In this document: piece by piece, positions 35,271 through 43,338 of the stretch
Layout of the letters: each line of letters opens with the position of its first letter
How positions within the stretch are numbered: the stretch's first letter is position 1
Assembly: GCA_900215285.1 (NCBI GenBank)
Contig: OCMG01000004.1
Span: 1,534,001-1,598,000, forward strand
Direction of reading: 5' to 3'
DNA length: 64,000 nucleotides
DNA from: Ensifer adhaerens
GTDB taxonomy: Bacteria > Pseudomonadota > Alphaproteobacteria > Rhizobiales > Rhizobiaceae
The notes under the pieces: generated by a model
What the model was told of the DNA's origin: nothing
The model's input: the letters and a program-made list of their open reading frames with translations, nothing else
Database searches by the model: none
Made by a program: the position numbers and the translations under genes

Positions 35271-35960
35271 ATGATCGACCTTGAACACTGGACCCCGCGT
35301 CCCGCACCTGCTCCCGTGACGCTTGTCGGACGCTACGTCACCATCCTTCCCTACAAGCGCGAAGAGCACGGAGAGGCGCTGTTTGCCGCACTCGGCGGGG
35401 CAGACGAAATCAACGACTTGCTCGCCTATTTTGCCGCACCGGACTTTCATTCGGCGGCCGAATTCATGGACTGGCTGGATGCTGTTAAAAAAGCCGGCTG
35501 GCTGACCGAAGTCTTCGTGGACAATGTCTCGCAGCGGGTCGTCGGCATGGCGAACTACATGCGCGCCGACCCGGCCAATGGCGTCGTGGAAGTGGGCGGC
35601 GTGGCGCATGGAAAGGCGATGGCCGGGACGCGGCTTTCGACCGAGGCGCATTATCTGATGGCCAAGCATGTCTTCGAGGATCTCGGCTATCGCCGCTATG
35701 AGTGGAAGTGTCACAACGGCAATGCCGCCAGCAAGCGCGCGGCCGAACGCTACGGTTTCCAGTTCGAGGGCGTCTTCCGCCAGCACATCATCTCGCGCGG
35801 CAAGAACCGCGATACCGCCTGGTATTCGATGATCGACGCTGAATGGCCGGCGCTCAACGAAGCGTTCGAGACGTGGCTCGCCACAGACAATTTCGACCCC
35901 CACGGCCAGCAGATCCGGTCGCTCCAGCAGATCCGCTCCGATCTCGCCGAGGACATCTGA
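35271..35960 (+). CDS. GNAT acetyltransferase, RimL-like
   Basis: An N-acetyltransferase of about 229 residues. The opening is LEHWTPRPAPAPVTLVGRYV. The acetyl-CoA region is LSTEAHYLMAKHVFEDLGYRRYEWKC, then HNGNAASKRAAERYGFQFEGVFRQH, typical of the RimJ/RimL branch that modifies proteins or small amines. Start codons at 35247 (MPHEV) and 35271 (MIDLEHW) are both possible; 35271 matches the usual family start, but neither has a strong binding site. A 67-residue membrane protein follows after one base. Confidence 0.88.
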   Translation: MIDLEHWTPRPAPAPVTLVGRYVTILPYKREEHGEALFAALGGADEINDLLAYFAAPDFHSAAEFMDWLDAVKKAGWLTEVFVDNVSQRVVGMANYMRADPANGVVEVGGVAHGKAMAGTRLSTEAHYLMAKHVFEDLGYRRYEWKCHNGNAASKRAAERYGFQFEGVFRQHIISRGKNRDTAWYSMIDAEWPALNEAFETWLATDNFDPHGQQIRSLQQIRSDLAEDI

Positions 35961-35961
35961 C

Positions 35962-36165
35962 ATGGCGGGCGAAAACGACAACCGCCAATCCGCCATCGCC
36001 GCCGGGATCTTTCTCCTCGTCGCGGGGCTGGCGCTCTATTTCATGCCCAACATCGTGCTCTGGATCGGCGGGTTTTCGCCGGTGCTGGCGGTGATTGTGG
36101 GCGTGGCGGTAATCGCGGCGTTTTTCGGGGTGTTCTGGGTGAGGGCGTGGTTTCAGAAGCGGTGA
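35962..36165 (+). CDS. small two-helix membrane protein
   Basis: A 67-residue protein consisting almost entirely of two hydrophobic segments (about residues 10-37 and 40-62) with a basic C-terminal end RAWFQKR. It starts two bases after the stop of the acetyltransferase gene, so co-translation is likely. I do not recognise a family beyond small inner-membrane proteins, and no function can be assigned. Confidence 0.7.
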   Translation: MAGENDNRQSAIAAGIFLLVAGLALYFMPNIVLWIGGFSPVLAVIVGVAVIAAFFGVFWVRAWFQKR

Positions 36166-36260
36166 GCGGACTAGTCTCGACCCTTTGGCGCCGTTGACGA
36201 TTTGCAAATCTGTTGGCCTCTCTGTTTGAAGAGGTCGCGTGGTTGCATGGGCGAGATACA

Positions 36261-36617
36261 ATGAACTATCGAGCTATGAAGATTGGCTTGACCTGCGACG
36301 AGCCGAGAGTGCGAGCATGGGCGAGCTTCATGAAACAGCACCTCGACGAGGTTTCGGAGGCCCTGCGCAACGAGAATGTGCGGCATGAGATGTGGTTCAT
36401 GGGCAGAGATGCCGCCCTATACGTTATTGGCGTCATGGACGTTGATGATCACAGCGGATCTCAGCACGTGTCCGCCAAATCAAACTTGCAGGTGGACGCG
36501 GTGCACCGCGAATTTAAGAAATTTTGGGATAAAGAGAGGGTTGAGCTAGTCCCTATCGACCCAGCGAGACCTCCACAGTTCAAAGACTGTGATTTGCTTT
36601 TCGAGGCCTATAGCTGA
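36261..36617 (+). CDS. DUF6176-like protein
   Basis: A 118-residue soluble protein. KIGLTCDEPRVRAWASFMKQHLDEVSEAL and MWFMGRDAALYVIGVMDVDD recall the small DUF6176 ferredoxin-fold-like proteins, and HREFKKFWDKERVELVPID the C-terminal part. Function unknown. ATG 36261 gives the family-like start; an upstream in-frame ATG at 36213 is less likely. Its base composition is visibly lower in GC than its neighbours and it sits next to tRNA-Thr, so it may be a recent arrival. Confidence 0.72.
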   Translation: MNYRAMKIGLTCDEPRVRAWASFMKQHLDEVSEALRNENVRHEMWFMGRDAALYVIGVMDVDDHSGSQHVSAKSNLQVDAVHREFKKFWDKERVELVPIDPARPPQFKDCDLLFEAYS

Positions 36618-36670
36618 CACGGCTTCTGCCCGACGACCTTAAATACGCTTGACGCTGCGAGAAATAAAAC

Positions 36671-36745
36671 TGGTGCTGCGAGAGAGGATTGAACTCTCGA
36701 CCTCACCCTTACCAAGGGTGTGCTCTACCACTGAGCTACCGCAGC
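36671..36745 (-). tRNA. tRNA-Thr (anticodon GGT)
   Basis: The reverse strand gives a 75-base tRNA with encoded CCA. Acceptor GCTGCGG pairs with TCGCAGC (one G-T). Anticodon stem ACCCT/AGGGT holds TTGGTAA with anticodon GGT (threonine ACC/ACT). The T-arm GAGAGTTCAATCCTCTC is canonical. Confidence 0.95.
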
Positions 36746-36927
36746 ATCCGAACCCGGAACGACGCGTTGGCGTGTCGGGTGAAGCGGGGTGCCTATTGCC
36801 ACATGTTCTCCGGCGGCGCAAGCGCTGGTGTTCAAGTTTTTTCAGAAGTTCTGCGAGCTTTCGCGGCAACGCGTTCTGCGCTATGGGCTTTCCTTCATTT
36901 TCAACGACGTGAGACGGGGGCGGGGCG

Positions 36928-37179
36928 ATGACGTCCGGCGCAGACGAGACAGGCGACAAGGGCGAGAAGCTTGACGACGTTCGCGATGGGGAATCGCGCA
37001 AGCGCGCCAAGGAGGCGTTGCGGCGCGAGAAGGAAGCGGAGAAGAAGCGGCTGGCCGGCGCGCTTCGGGCCAATCTCATGCGGCGCAAGGTGCAATCGCG
37101 GGCGAGGCGCGAGGGCGAGGCGGATGAGCGGGACGAGGGTTTGCCGGGCGCGGGGCCTTCCGATTCCGGGGATCAATGA
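36928..37179 (+). CDS. small highly charged protein upstream of murA
   Basis: An 83-residue protein rich in Lys, Arg and Glu: GESRKRAKEALRREKEAEKK, then RLAGALRANLMRRKVQSRARR, then an acidic tail. Small basic coiled-coil proteins of this type are often found beside murA in rhizobia, but I cannot name a domain. The GGGGCGGGGCG before the ATG is a plausible binding site. The following 300 bases to murA hold no convincing gene and presumably carry its promoter. Confidence 0.55.
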   Translation: MTSGADETGDKGEKLDDVRDGESRKRAKEALRREKEAEKKRLAGALRANLMRRKVQSRARREGEADERDEGLPGAGPSDSGDQ

Positions 37180-37479
37180 GGGAGCTGGCCGCGACGCGGG
37201 CCGTTCTGCGGATTGCGCGCGAGGTTTCGCCGGGCACGCTGCCGGCGATTCGCGGGGCTTCCGGGCTTTGAGCCGCAAATCTCCCTACTGGAGCGTCGTC
37301 ACTCTCGAAACGGCAGGACCGCTGCCCTAAATCATCCGCATTCGCGGTGGAAACCATGCGTCCGACTGGCCGAGGGGGCCATATTTTCGGCCTTTCTTGA
37401 AGGCGCTGCGCCTTTGGGTTATGGGGACCGTCACATCTGACACACCGGCGTCATCCGGACGCCTGAAAGAGATACATCC

Positions 37480-38772
37480 ATGGATCGCATTCGCATTGTC
37501 GGCGGCAAGCCGCTGAACGGCATCATTCCCATTTCCGGCGCGAAGAATGCCGCCCTGCCGTTGATGATCGCCTCGCTGCTCACCAGCGATACGCTGACGC
37601 TGGAAAACGTGCCGCATCTGGCGGATGTCGAGCAGCTCCTGCGCATTCTCGGCAACCACGGCGTCGACATTGCCGTGAACGGCCGCCGCGAGCATCAGGA
37701 CGGGTCCTATTCCCGCACCATTCATTTCACCTGCCGCACCATTGCGGACACGACCGCGCCTTATGAGCTCGTCTCCAAGATGCGCGCCTCCTTCTGGGTC
37801 ATCGGGCCGTTGCTCGCCCGCGAAGGGCGTGCCCGCGTTTCGCTGCCGGGCGGCTGCGCCATCGGCACGCGTCCGGTCGATCTGTTCATCGAGGGTCTGA
37901 CGGCGCTCGGCGCGGAGATGGAAATCGACGGCGGCTATATCAATGCCAAGGCGCCGAAGGGCGGCCTCGTCGGCACGCGCTACACCTTCCCCAAGGTCTC
38001 GGTCGGCGCAACCCATGTTCTCATCATGGCGGCGGCGCTGGCGAACGGCACGACCGTCATTGGCAATGCCGCGCGCGAGCCGGAAATCGTCGACCTCGCC
38101 AATTGCCTGAATGCCATGGGCGCGAAGATCTCGGGTGCCGGCACGTCCACGATCACCATCGAGGGCGTCAAGTCGCTCTCCGGCGCGCGCCACCGCGTGC
38201 TGCCCGACCGGATCGAGACCGGCACCTACGCCATGGCAGCGGCCATGGCCGGCGGCGACGTGACGCTGGACGGCACGAGCGTCGATCTACTCGACACGGC
38301 TGTTGAAGCGATCCGCCGTGCGGGCGCGGAAGTCATCGCAGTGCCGAACGGTATCCGCGTGATCGGCCATGGCGATGCGATCAAGCCGGTCGATGTCGTC
38401 ACCGACCCCTATCCGGGCTTCCCGACCGACCTGCAGGCGCAGTTCATGGGCCTGATGACCCGCTCCACCGGGATTTCGCACATCACCGAGACGATCTTCG
38501 AAAATCGCTTCATGCATGTGCAGGAGCTGGCTCGTCTTGGCGCCAAGATCTCGCTCAACGGCCAGACGGCCCGTGTCGAGGGCGTGTCGAGGCTGAAGGG
38601 CGCACAGGTCATGGCGACCGACCTTCGCGCCTCGGTGTCGCTGGTCATTGCCGGTCTGGCGGCCGAAGGCGAGACGATCGTCTCGCGCGTCTACCATCTC
38701 GACCGAGGCTTCGAGCGGCTGGAAGAAAAGCTGACCCGTTGCGGCGCCATTGTCGAGCGCATCAGCGATTGA
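37480..38772 (+). CDS. murA: UDP-N-acetylglucosamine 1-carboxyvinyltransferase
   Basis: Transfers enolpyruvate from PEP to UDP-GlcNAc, the first committed step of peptidoglycan synthesis, in the cytoplasm. It is 430 residues long as expected. The N-terminal [17 protein letters not shown] supplies the catalytic lysine and asparagine. Cys126 in [20 protein letters not shown] is the residue attacked by fosfomycin. [19 protein letters not shown] and [14 protein letters not shown] are also conserved. It is followed by DUF2948 and hisD on the same strand. Confidence 0.97.
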   Translation: MDRIRIVGGKPLNGIIPISGAKNAALPLMIASLLTSDTLTLENVPHLADVEQLLRILGNHGVDIAVNGRREHQDGSYSRTIHFTCRTIADTTAPYELVSKMRASFWVIGPLLAREGRARVSLPGGCAIGTRPVDLFIEGLTALGAEMEIDGGYINAKAPKGGLVGTRYTFPKVSVGATHVLIMAAALANGTTVIGNAAREPEIVDLANCLNAMGAKISGAGTSTITIEGVKSLSGARHRVLPDRIETGTYAMAAAMAGGDVTLDGTSVDLLDTAVEAIRRAGAEVIAVPNGIRVIGHGDAIKPVDVVTDPYPGFPTDLQAQFMGLMTRSTGISHITETIFENRFMHVQELARLGAKISLNGQTARVEGVSRLKGAQVMATDLRASVSLVIAGLAAEGETIVSRVYHLDRGFERLEEKLTRCGAIVERISD

Positions 38773-38894
38773 CGTTATGCCCCCGGCTTGCTCGCGGTTG
38801 CGCGGCGGGCTATCGCTTCTTATCTGCGTGTAAAGGATCGCTGCCCGGGAGCAATGATGCGTACGGGCGGCGCGCAAGACGCAAAGGTGAGACT

Positions 38895-39335
38895 ATGAGT
38901 GGTTTGAAACTGCTGGCGCTGGATGAGGAAGATCTCGACATCGTATCGGCCCATATGCAGGATTCGGTTTTCAAGGTGGCGGAATGCGCCTTCGATGCCC
39001 GGATGAAGCAATTTTCCCTGACGGCCAATCGCTTCGTCTGGGAAACGGCCTCGGAAAAGGGCCGGCCGCTGGAGCGGCGCAAGGCGGCGCTGGTGTTCAA
39101 GCGGGTCAGTGGTGTCAAATCTGCCGGCGTCGACCGCAAGAACAAGGATGCGGTGCTTGACTTGCTGGCCATCCGCTTCGAAAAGCAGGGCGAGGGGCCG
39201 GAAGGCGTGATCGAGCTGGTTCTGGCCGGCGGCGGCGTCGTGCGGCTGGATGTGGAATGTATCGAAGCACAGCTTGCCGATGTCGGCGGCGCGTGGGAAA
39301 CGAAATCGAAGCCGCAGCATCGCGTTGATGCCTGA
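38895..39335 (+). CDS. DUF2948 family protein
   Basis: A 146-residue protein conserved in alphaproteobacteria between murA and hisD. LLALDEEDLDIVSAHMQDSVFKVAE opens the domain, followed by RFVWETASEKGRPLERRKAALVFKRV and GGVVRLDVECIEAQLADVGGAWET. No catalytic motif is visible and the function is unknown. AAGGTGAG precedes the ATG at 38895. Position in a murA-to-infA housekeeping block suggests a basic cellular role. Confidence 0.88.
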   Translation: MSGLKLLALDEEDLDIVSAHMQDSVFKVAECAFDARMKQFSLTANRFVWETASEKGRPLERRKAALVFKRVSGVKSAGVDRKNKDAVLDLLAIRFEKQGEGPEGVIELVLAGGGVVRLDVECIEAQLADVGGAWETKSKPQHRVDA

Positions 39336-39394
39336 TCGCGGGTTTTGATCTAGCCGCCCCTCCCAGGGGCGGGACGTCGAAAGGGAATGGGGCA

Positions 39395-40693
39395 TTGGCA
39401 ATTTGGCTTGACTGGAGCGAGGCGGATTTCGAAGCGAAATTCGCCGCTTTCCTGACGACGAAGCGTGAAGTGTCGGAAGATGTCGGGCAGACGGTGCGCG
39501 AAATCATAGCCGATGTGCGCGCCCGCGGTGATGCGGCGCTGGCCGACTACACGTTGCGCTTCGACCAGCTCGATTTTGCCGAAACGCCGATGCGCGTGAC
39601 GACCGAGGAGATCGAGGACGCGCTTGCTCAGGTCGATCCAGAAGTGCTGGATGCGCTGCACCTCGCCGCTGCCCGCATCACCAAGCACCATGCCCGGCAG
39701 ATGCCGAAGGATGATATCTATGAAGACGATATCGGCGTCGGGCTCGGCTCGCGCTGGACAGCGATCGAGGCGGTCGGGCTCTATGTCCCCGGCGGTTCGG
39801 CGAGCTATCCGAGTTCGGTTCTGATGAATGCGCTGCCGGCGAAGGTTGCCGGTGTGCCGCGCGTCGTCATGGTCGTGCCGGCCATGCGCGGCAAGATCAA
39901 CCCGACGGTGCTGGCCGCCGCCCGCATTGCCGGCGTGGACGAGATCTACCGCATCGGCGGCGCCCAGGCTGTCGCAGCCCTTGCCTATGGCACCGAGACG
40001 ATCGCGCCGGTTGCCAAGATCGTCGGGCCGGGCAATGCCTATGTGGCCGCCGCCAAGCGCGAAGTCTTCGGCACGGTCGGCATCGACATGATCGCCGGGC
40101 CGTCCGAAGTGCTGGCCATTGCCGACAAGGACAACGATCCGGACTGGATCGCCGCCGATCTTCTCGCCCAGGCCGAACATGACCCGGCCGCGCAGGCGAT
40201 CCTGATTTCCGACGATGCGGCTTTTGCCAAGTCGGTCAGCGATGCGGTGGAGCGCCAGCTTCGCCTGCTCCCGCGCGCCGACACCGCCGCCGCCAGCTGG
40301 CGCGACTATGGTGCGGTGATCATCGTGCCGGCGCTGGAGCGCGCCGTGCCGCTGGCCAATCGCATCGCCGCCGAACATCTGGAACTGGCCGTGGCCGATC
40401 CCGATGCGCTGATGGCGGGCATCCGCAATGCCGGTGCGATCTTCGTCGGCCGCCACACGCCGGAAGTCATCGGCGATTATGTCGGCGGCTCCAACCACGT
40501 TCTTCCGACGGCGCGTTCGGCACGCTTCTCGTCTGGGCTTTCCGTGCTGGAATATGTAAAGCGCACGTCGATCCTCCGCCTCGGGCCCGATCAGCTTCGC
40601 GCGCTGGGACCCTCGGCCATTGCGCTCGCCAAGTCCGAAGGGTTGGATGCCCATGCCCGCTCGGTCGGCATCCGCCTCAACCTCGGGAGCTGA
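39395..40693 (+). CDS. hisD: histidinol dehydrogenase
   Basis: Catalyses the last two oxidations from L-histidinol to L-histidine with zinc and NAD. It is 432 residues long. [69 protein letters not shown] and the zinc-binding [12 protein letters not shown] are all present, as is GGSNHVLPT. The start is TTG at 39395, with AAGGGAATGGGG upstream; no ATG or GTG gives the family N-terminus. UPF0262 follows after two bases. Confidence 0.96.
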   Translation: MAIWLDWSEADFEAKFAAFLTTKREVSEDVGQTVREIIADVRARGDAALADYTLRFDQLDFAETPMRVTTEEIEDALAQVDPEVLDALHLAAARITKHHARQMPKDDIYEDDIGVGLGSRWTAIEAVGLYVPGGSASYPSSVLMNALPAKVAGVPRVVMVVPAMRGKINPTVLAAARIAGVDEIYRIGGAQAVAALAYGTETIAPVAKIVGPGNAYVAAAKREVFGTVGIDMIAGPSEVLAIADKDNDPDWIAADLLAQAEHDPAAQAILISDDAAFAKSVSDAVERQLRLLPRADTAAASWRDYGAVIIVPALERAVPLANRIAAEHLELAVADPDALMAGIRNAGAIFVGRHTPEVIGDYVGGSNHVLPTARSARFSSGLSVLEYVKRTSILRLGPDQLRALGPSAIALAKSEGLDAHARSVGIRLNLGS

Positions 40694-40694
40694 G

Positions 40695-41171
40695 ATGGCG
40701 AACAAAGCCACGCAAAGGCTCTGCGATGTCGTTCTGGACGAGACGATCGGCCGTTCGACGCCCGATGTGGAGCATGAGCGTGCGGTCGCCATCTTCGACC
40801 TGCTGGAGGACAATTCCTTCGCGCCCGAGGGCCACGAGAAGGGTCCCTACAAGCTCTATCTGTCGCTGGTCGAACAGCGCCTCGTCTTCACCATCAAGAC
40901 GGAGGGCGACGAGCCGGTGGCGACGCATATCCTGTCGCTGACGCCGTTCAGGCGGATCATCAAGGATTACTTCATGATTTGCGACAGCTATTACCAGGCG
41001 ATCCGCTCGTCCACGCCCAGCCAGATCGAGGCCATAGACATGGGCCGGCGTGGCATCCATAACGAGGGCTCGCAGACGCTGATGGACCGGCTGTCCGGCA
41101 AGATCAGGATCGATTTCGATACGGCGCGGCGGCTCTTCACGCTGGTCTGCGTGCTCTACTGGCGCGGTTGA
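40695..41171 (+). CDS. UPF0262 family protein
   Basis: A 158-residue protein conserved in alphaproteobacteria directly after his[31 protein letters not shown] and [20 protein letters not shown] are family signatures, and the C-terminal [22 protein letters not shown] is typical. Biochemical role unknown. It is tightly packed between hisD (one-base gap) and the phosphatase gene (four-base gap), so it belongs to the same operon. Confidence 0.93.
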   Translation: MANKATQRLCDVVLDETIGRSTPDVEHERAVAIFDLLEDNSFAPEGHEKGPYKLYLSLVEQRLVFTIKTEGDEPVATHILSLTPFRRIIKDYFMICDSYYQAIRSSTPSQIEAIDMGRRGIHNEGSQTLMDRLSGKIRIDFDTARRLFTLVCVLYWRG

Positions 41172-41175
41172 GCCC

Positions 41176-41625
41176 ATGGAGGAGGAGGCCGCCAGCGGAA
41201 GCACGGAGAAACGGCCGGGCGCCATCCTGTTCATGTGCGGCATGAATGCCATCCGCTCGCCGATGGCCGAGGCGCTGGCGAAATCCATGCTGCCCAAGGG
41301 AACCTATATCGCATCCGCCGGCGTGCGCACGGGCGAACGCGACCCCTTCGTCGATGTCGTGCTGGACGAAGTCGGCCTCTCCATCGGCCGCCATCAACCG
41401 CAGACGCTGGACGAGTTGGAGGACGATTATTTCGACCTCATCGTCACGCTGGCGCCGGAAGCGCATCACGCGGCACTCGAGTTGACCCGCTCGCTCTCCG
41501 TCGATGTCAAATACTGGCCGACGCCGGACCCGAGCGTGGCGCGCGGCACACGCGAGCAGATATTGGCTGCCTATCGCGAGGTGCGGGATCATCTGAAGAC
41601 GCTCATTGAGAAGCGGCTCGCCTGA
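41176..41625 (+). CDS. low-molecular-weight phosphotyrosine phosphatase-like protein
   Basis: A 149-residue protein of the LMW-PTP/arsenate reductase fold. The P-loop is LFMCGMNAIRSPMAEAL, with Cys21 and Arg27 in the C-x5-R spacing, and the general-acid aspartate lies in WPTPDPSVARG. The loop CGMNAIRS differs from the arsenate reductase type, which favours a phosphatase. It closes the hisD-UPF0262 operon, four bases after the previous stop. Confidence 0.88.
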   Translation: MEEEAASGSTEKRPGAILFMCGMNAIRSPMAEALAKSMLPKGTYIASAGVRTGERDPFVDVVLDEVGLSIGRHQPQTLDELEDDYFDLIVTLAPEAHHAALELTRSLSVDVKYWPTPDPSVARGTREQILAAYREVRDHLKTLIEKRLA

Positions 41626-41756
41626 ACCTGCTTGGAATATGAACGTTTTTTGCAACATGCTGCCCTTTTCGGCATGTCAGAGGTTCACAAAGGCCCACGC
41701 ATTGTGTAGTTTCCGCAAAATTTTCGCCGGCGCCCTCCGCCCCGGCCCATAAACCT

Positions 41757-41798
41757 CTGGAGCCTCGGGCGATAGACTGCTATCGCCCGATGCTCCAG
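41757..41798 (+). terminator. strong hairpin ending the hisD operon
   Basis: CTGGAGCCTCGGGCGATAG pairs with CTATCGCCCGATGCTCCAG over 19 positions with a single mismatch and an ACTG loop. TTTATCG follows. It could terminate the upstream operon or be part of the infA leader. No gene is seen in the roughly 250-base gap. Confidence 0.6.
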
Positions 41799-41811
41799 TT
41801 TATCGCTTGTC

Positions 41812-41856
41812 GCGTCGGGTTAGCGAAAAACCGGTACCCACTTTTTCGCCCGACGC
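41812..41856. repeat. CCGGTNCCCAC-core palindrome upstream of infA
   Basis: GCGTCGGG/CCCGACGC and the inner GCGAAAAA/TTTTTCGC form a two-step inverted repeat around CCGGTACCCAC. The same core, GCGAAACCGGTTCCCACTTTCGC, occurs at 42142-42166 on the other side of infA. It ends 20 bases before the infA start. Confidence 0.65.
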
Positions 41857-41875
41857 TTAGGAAAGACCTGTCTGA

Positions 41876-42094
41876 ATGGCAAAAGAAGAAGTTCTCGAAT
41901 TCCCGGGAATCGTGACCGAACTCCTGCCCAACGCGACCTTCCGCGTGAAGCTGGAAAACGAACATGAAATCATCGCCCACACCGCGGGCCGCATGCGCAA
42001 GAATCGCATCCGCGTTCTGGCCGGCGACAAGGTTCTCGTCGAAATGACGCCTTACGACCTCTCCAAGGGCCGTATCACCTACCGTTTCAGATAG
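41876..42094 (+). CDS. infA: translation initiation factor IF-1
   Basis: A 72-residue OB-fold protein that binds the 30S A-site during initiation. The whole chain matches the family: [66 protein letters not shown]. It is followed by a rho-independent terminator and then maf and yacG on the same strand. The leader contains two long inverted repeats. Confidence 0.98.
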   Translation: MAKEEVLEFPGIVTELLPNATFRVKLENEHEIIAHTAGRMRKNRIRVLAGDKVLVEMTPYDLSKGRITYRFR

Positions 42095-42095
42095 A

Positions 42096-42127
42096 GCGTT
42101 TCTGGCGAAACGCCCTATTTGTTTTTT
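42096..42127 (+). terminator. infA terminator
   Basis: GCGTTTC pairs with GAAACGC around TGGC, followed by CCTATTTGTTTTTT. It starts two bases after the infA stop. The AGCGTTTC arm resembles the palindrome at 10143. Confidence 0.8.
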
Positions 42128-42131
42128 CAAC

Positions 42132-42175
42132 GCAATTCCGGACGCGAAACCGGTTCCCACTTTCGCTGGAATTGC
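42132..42175. repeat. GCAATTCC palindrome between infA and maf
   Basis: GCAATTCC/GGAATTGC ends enclose GCGAAACCGGTTCCCACTTTCGC, itself an inverted repeat. The centre matches the element at 41812, and the end GGAATTGCTCTAA matches the sequence near 10230. AGCAATTCCGGA near 50930 is another partial copy, so this is a dispersed repeat family. Confidence 0.65.
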
Positions 42176-42219
42176 TCTAAACCGGAGCAGCGCCGCCTCA
42201 GGCGCATCGACCGTATCCC

Positions 42220-42840
42220 ATGGCGACCGAACAAGCCCTCATTCTTGCCTCTGGTTCGCCGCGCCGCGTCGAACTCCTCGCGCAAGCGCGCATCGAGCCT
42301 GCCCGTCTCCTGCCGATGGATATCGACGAGACGCCGAAGCGCTCGGAAAATCCGCGCACGCTCGCCCAGCGCCTTGCCCGTGAAAAGGCGGAGGCCGCGT
42401 TCGCTGTCGTGCGCGCGGATGAGGAGTTGAAGGGCGGCTGGGTTCTGGCGGCCGATACGGTCGTCGCCGTTGGCCGGCGCATCCTGCCCAAGGCTGAATA
42501 CGAGGCGGATGCCTTTTCCTGCCTCAACCTGCTCTCCGGCCGTGCGCACTGGGTCTATACCGGCGTGACGCTCATTGCGCCGTCCGGCCACACGCGCGGC
42601 CGCATCGTCGAGACCAAGGTGCGCTTCAAGCGCCTTTCCAATGCGGAAATCGATGCCTATGTGCAGAGCGGCGAATGGCGCGGCAAGGCGGGTGGCTATG
42701 GCATCCAAGGCATTGCAGGCTCCTTCGTGCAGAAGCTCGCCGGCTCCTATACCAGCGTTGTCGGGCTTCCGCTGACCGAAACGCTGCAGCTTCTGGATGG
42801 CGAAGGCTTCGACATCCGCCGGGGCTGGAAGGAAGGCTGA
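42220..42840 (+). CDS. maf: Maf/YceF-family nucleotide pyrophosphatase
   Basis: A 206-residue house-cleaning enzyme that hydrolyses non-canonical or modified nucleoside triphosphates. The N-terminal [20 protein letters not shown] holds the SxSPRR motif. [13 protein letters not shown] and [23 protein letters not shown] give the catalytic acid, and [18 protein letters not shown] the substrate-binding segment. It lies upstream of yacG with an eight-base gap, the usual alphaproteobacterial order infA-maf-yacG. Confidence 0.94.
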   Translation: MATEQALILASGSPRRVELLAQARIEPARLLPMDIDETPKRSENPRTLAQRLAREKAEAAFAVVRADEELKGGWVLAADTVVAVGRRILPKAEYEADAFSCLNLLSGRAHWVYTGVTLIAPSGHTRGRIVETKVRFKRLSNAEIDAYVQSGEWRGKAGGYGIQGIAGSFVQKLAGSYTSVVGLPLTETLQLLDGEGFDIRRGWKEG

Positions 42841-42848
42841 GAGGCCCG

Positions 42849-43049
42849 ATGACCGCAAAAGTCGAACCTTTGAGAAAACCGCGCCCATGCCCCGAATGCG
42901 GGCAGCCGTCGGCGCGCGAACACTATCCCTTCTGCTCCGACCGCTGCCGCAATGTCGACCTGTCGCGCTGGCTCAACGGCTCCTATTCCATCCCCGTTTC
43001 CGAAGATGAAGAGAAGGCCGACGGCTTCGAGCGCGACTTTGAACGTTGA
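42849..43049 (+). CDS. yacG: DNA gyrase inhibitor YacG, zinc protein
   Basis: A 66-residue zinc-binding protein. CPECGQPS and PFCSDRCRNVDLSRWLNGSY carry the four cysteine ligands (CxxC and CxxxC spacing) that define YacG. It binds GyrB and inhibits gyrase in E. coli; the acidic tail is usual. It starts eight bases after maf, so translational coupling is probable. A tRNA-Phe gene follows 156 bases downstream. Confidence 0.95.
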   Translation: MTAKVEPLRKPRPCPECGQPSAREHYPFCSDRCRNVDLSRWLNGSYSIPVSEDEEKADGFERDFER

Positions 43050-43205
43050 TTTTGCTTCGCTTTCCGGACAGCCGAATTTTCTTCAAAAAACAGTCAAAAA
43101 ACTTCCCGTCGGTGCTGGACACGCGCGAACAAGATGCTATAACCTCGCTCGCTTCCGGGGAAAACCCGGCGGGTTTTGAAAAACCCGGTCACACAAGCGA
43201 CAAGT

Positions 43206-43281
43206 GCCCGGATAGCTCAGTTGGTAGAGCAGCGGATTGAAAATCCGCGTGTCGGTGGTTCAAATCCGCCTCCGGGCACCA
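43206..43281 (+). tRNA. tRNA-Phe (anticodon GAA)
   Basis: A 76-base tRNA: acceptor GCCCGGA/TCCGGGC, D-arm GCTCAGTTGGTAGAGC, anticodon stem GCGGA/TCCGC with GAA in the loop TTGAAAA, T-arm GGTGGTTCAAATCCGCC, and an encoded CCA. The AT-rich accessory segment begins immediately after its 3' end. Confidence 0.96.
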
Positions 43282-43338
43282 TTTTTCATCTTAGTAACAT
43301 CGATGTTGAAAAGATTGTGGTGTTAGGTTGACGCTGCG

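Noticed and set aside
37180..37479. Possible small gene between the 83-residue protein and murA
   Set aside because: Short frames exist but lack binding sites, codon bias or similarity; the region more likely carries the murA promoter.
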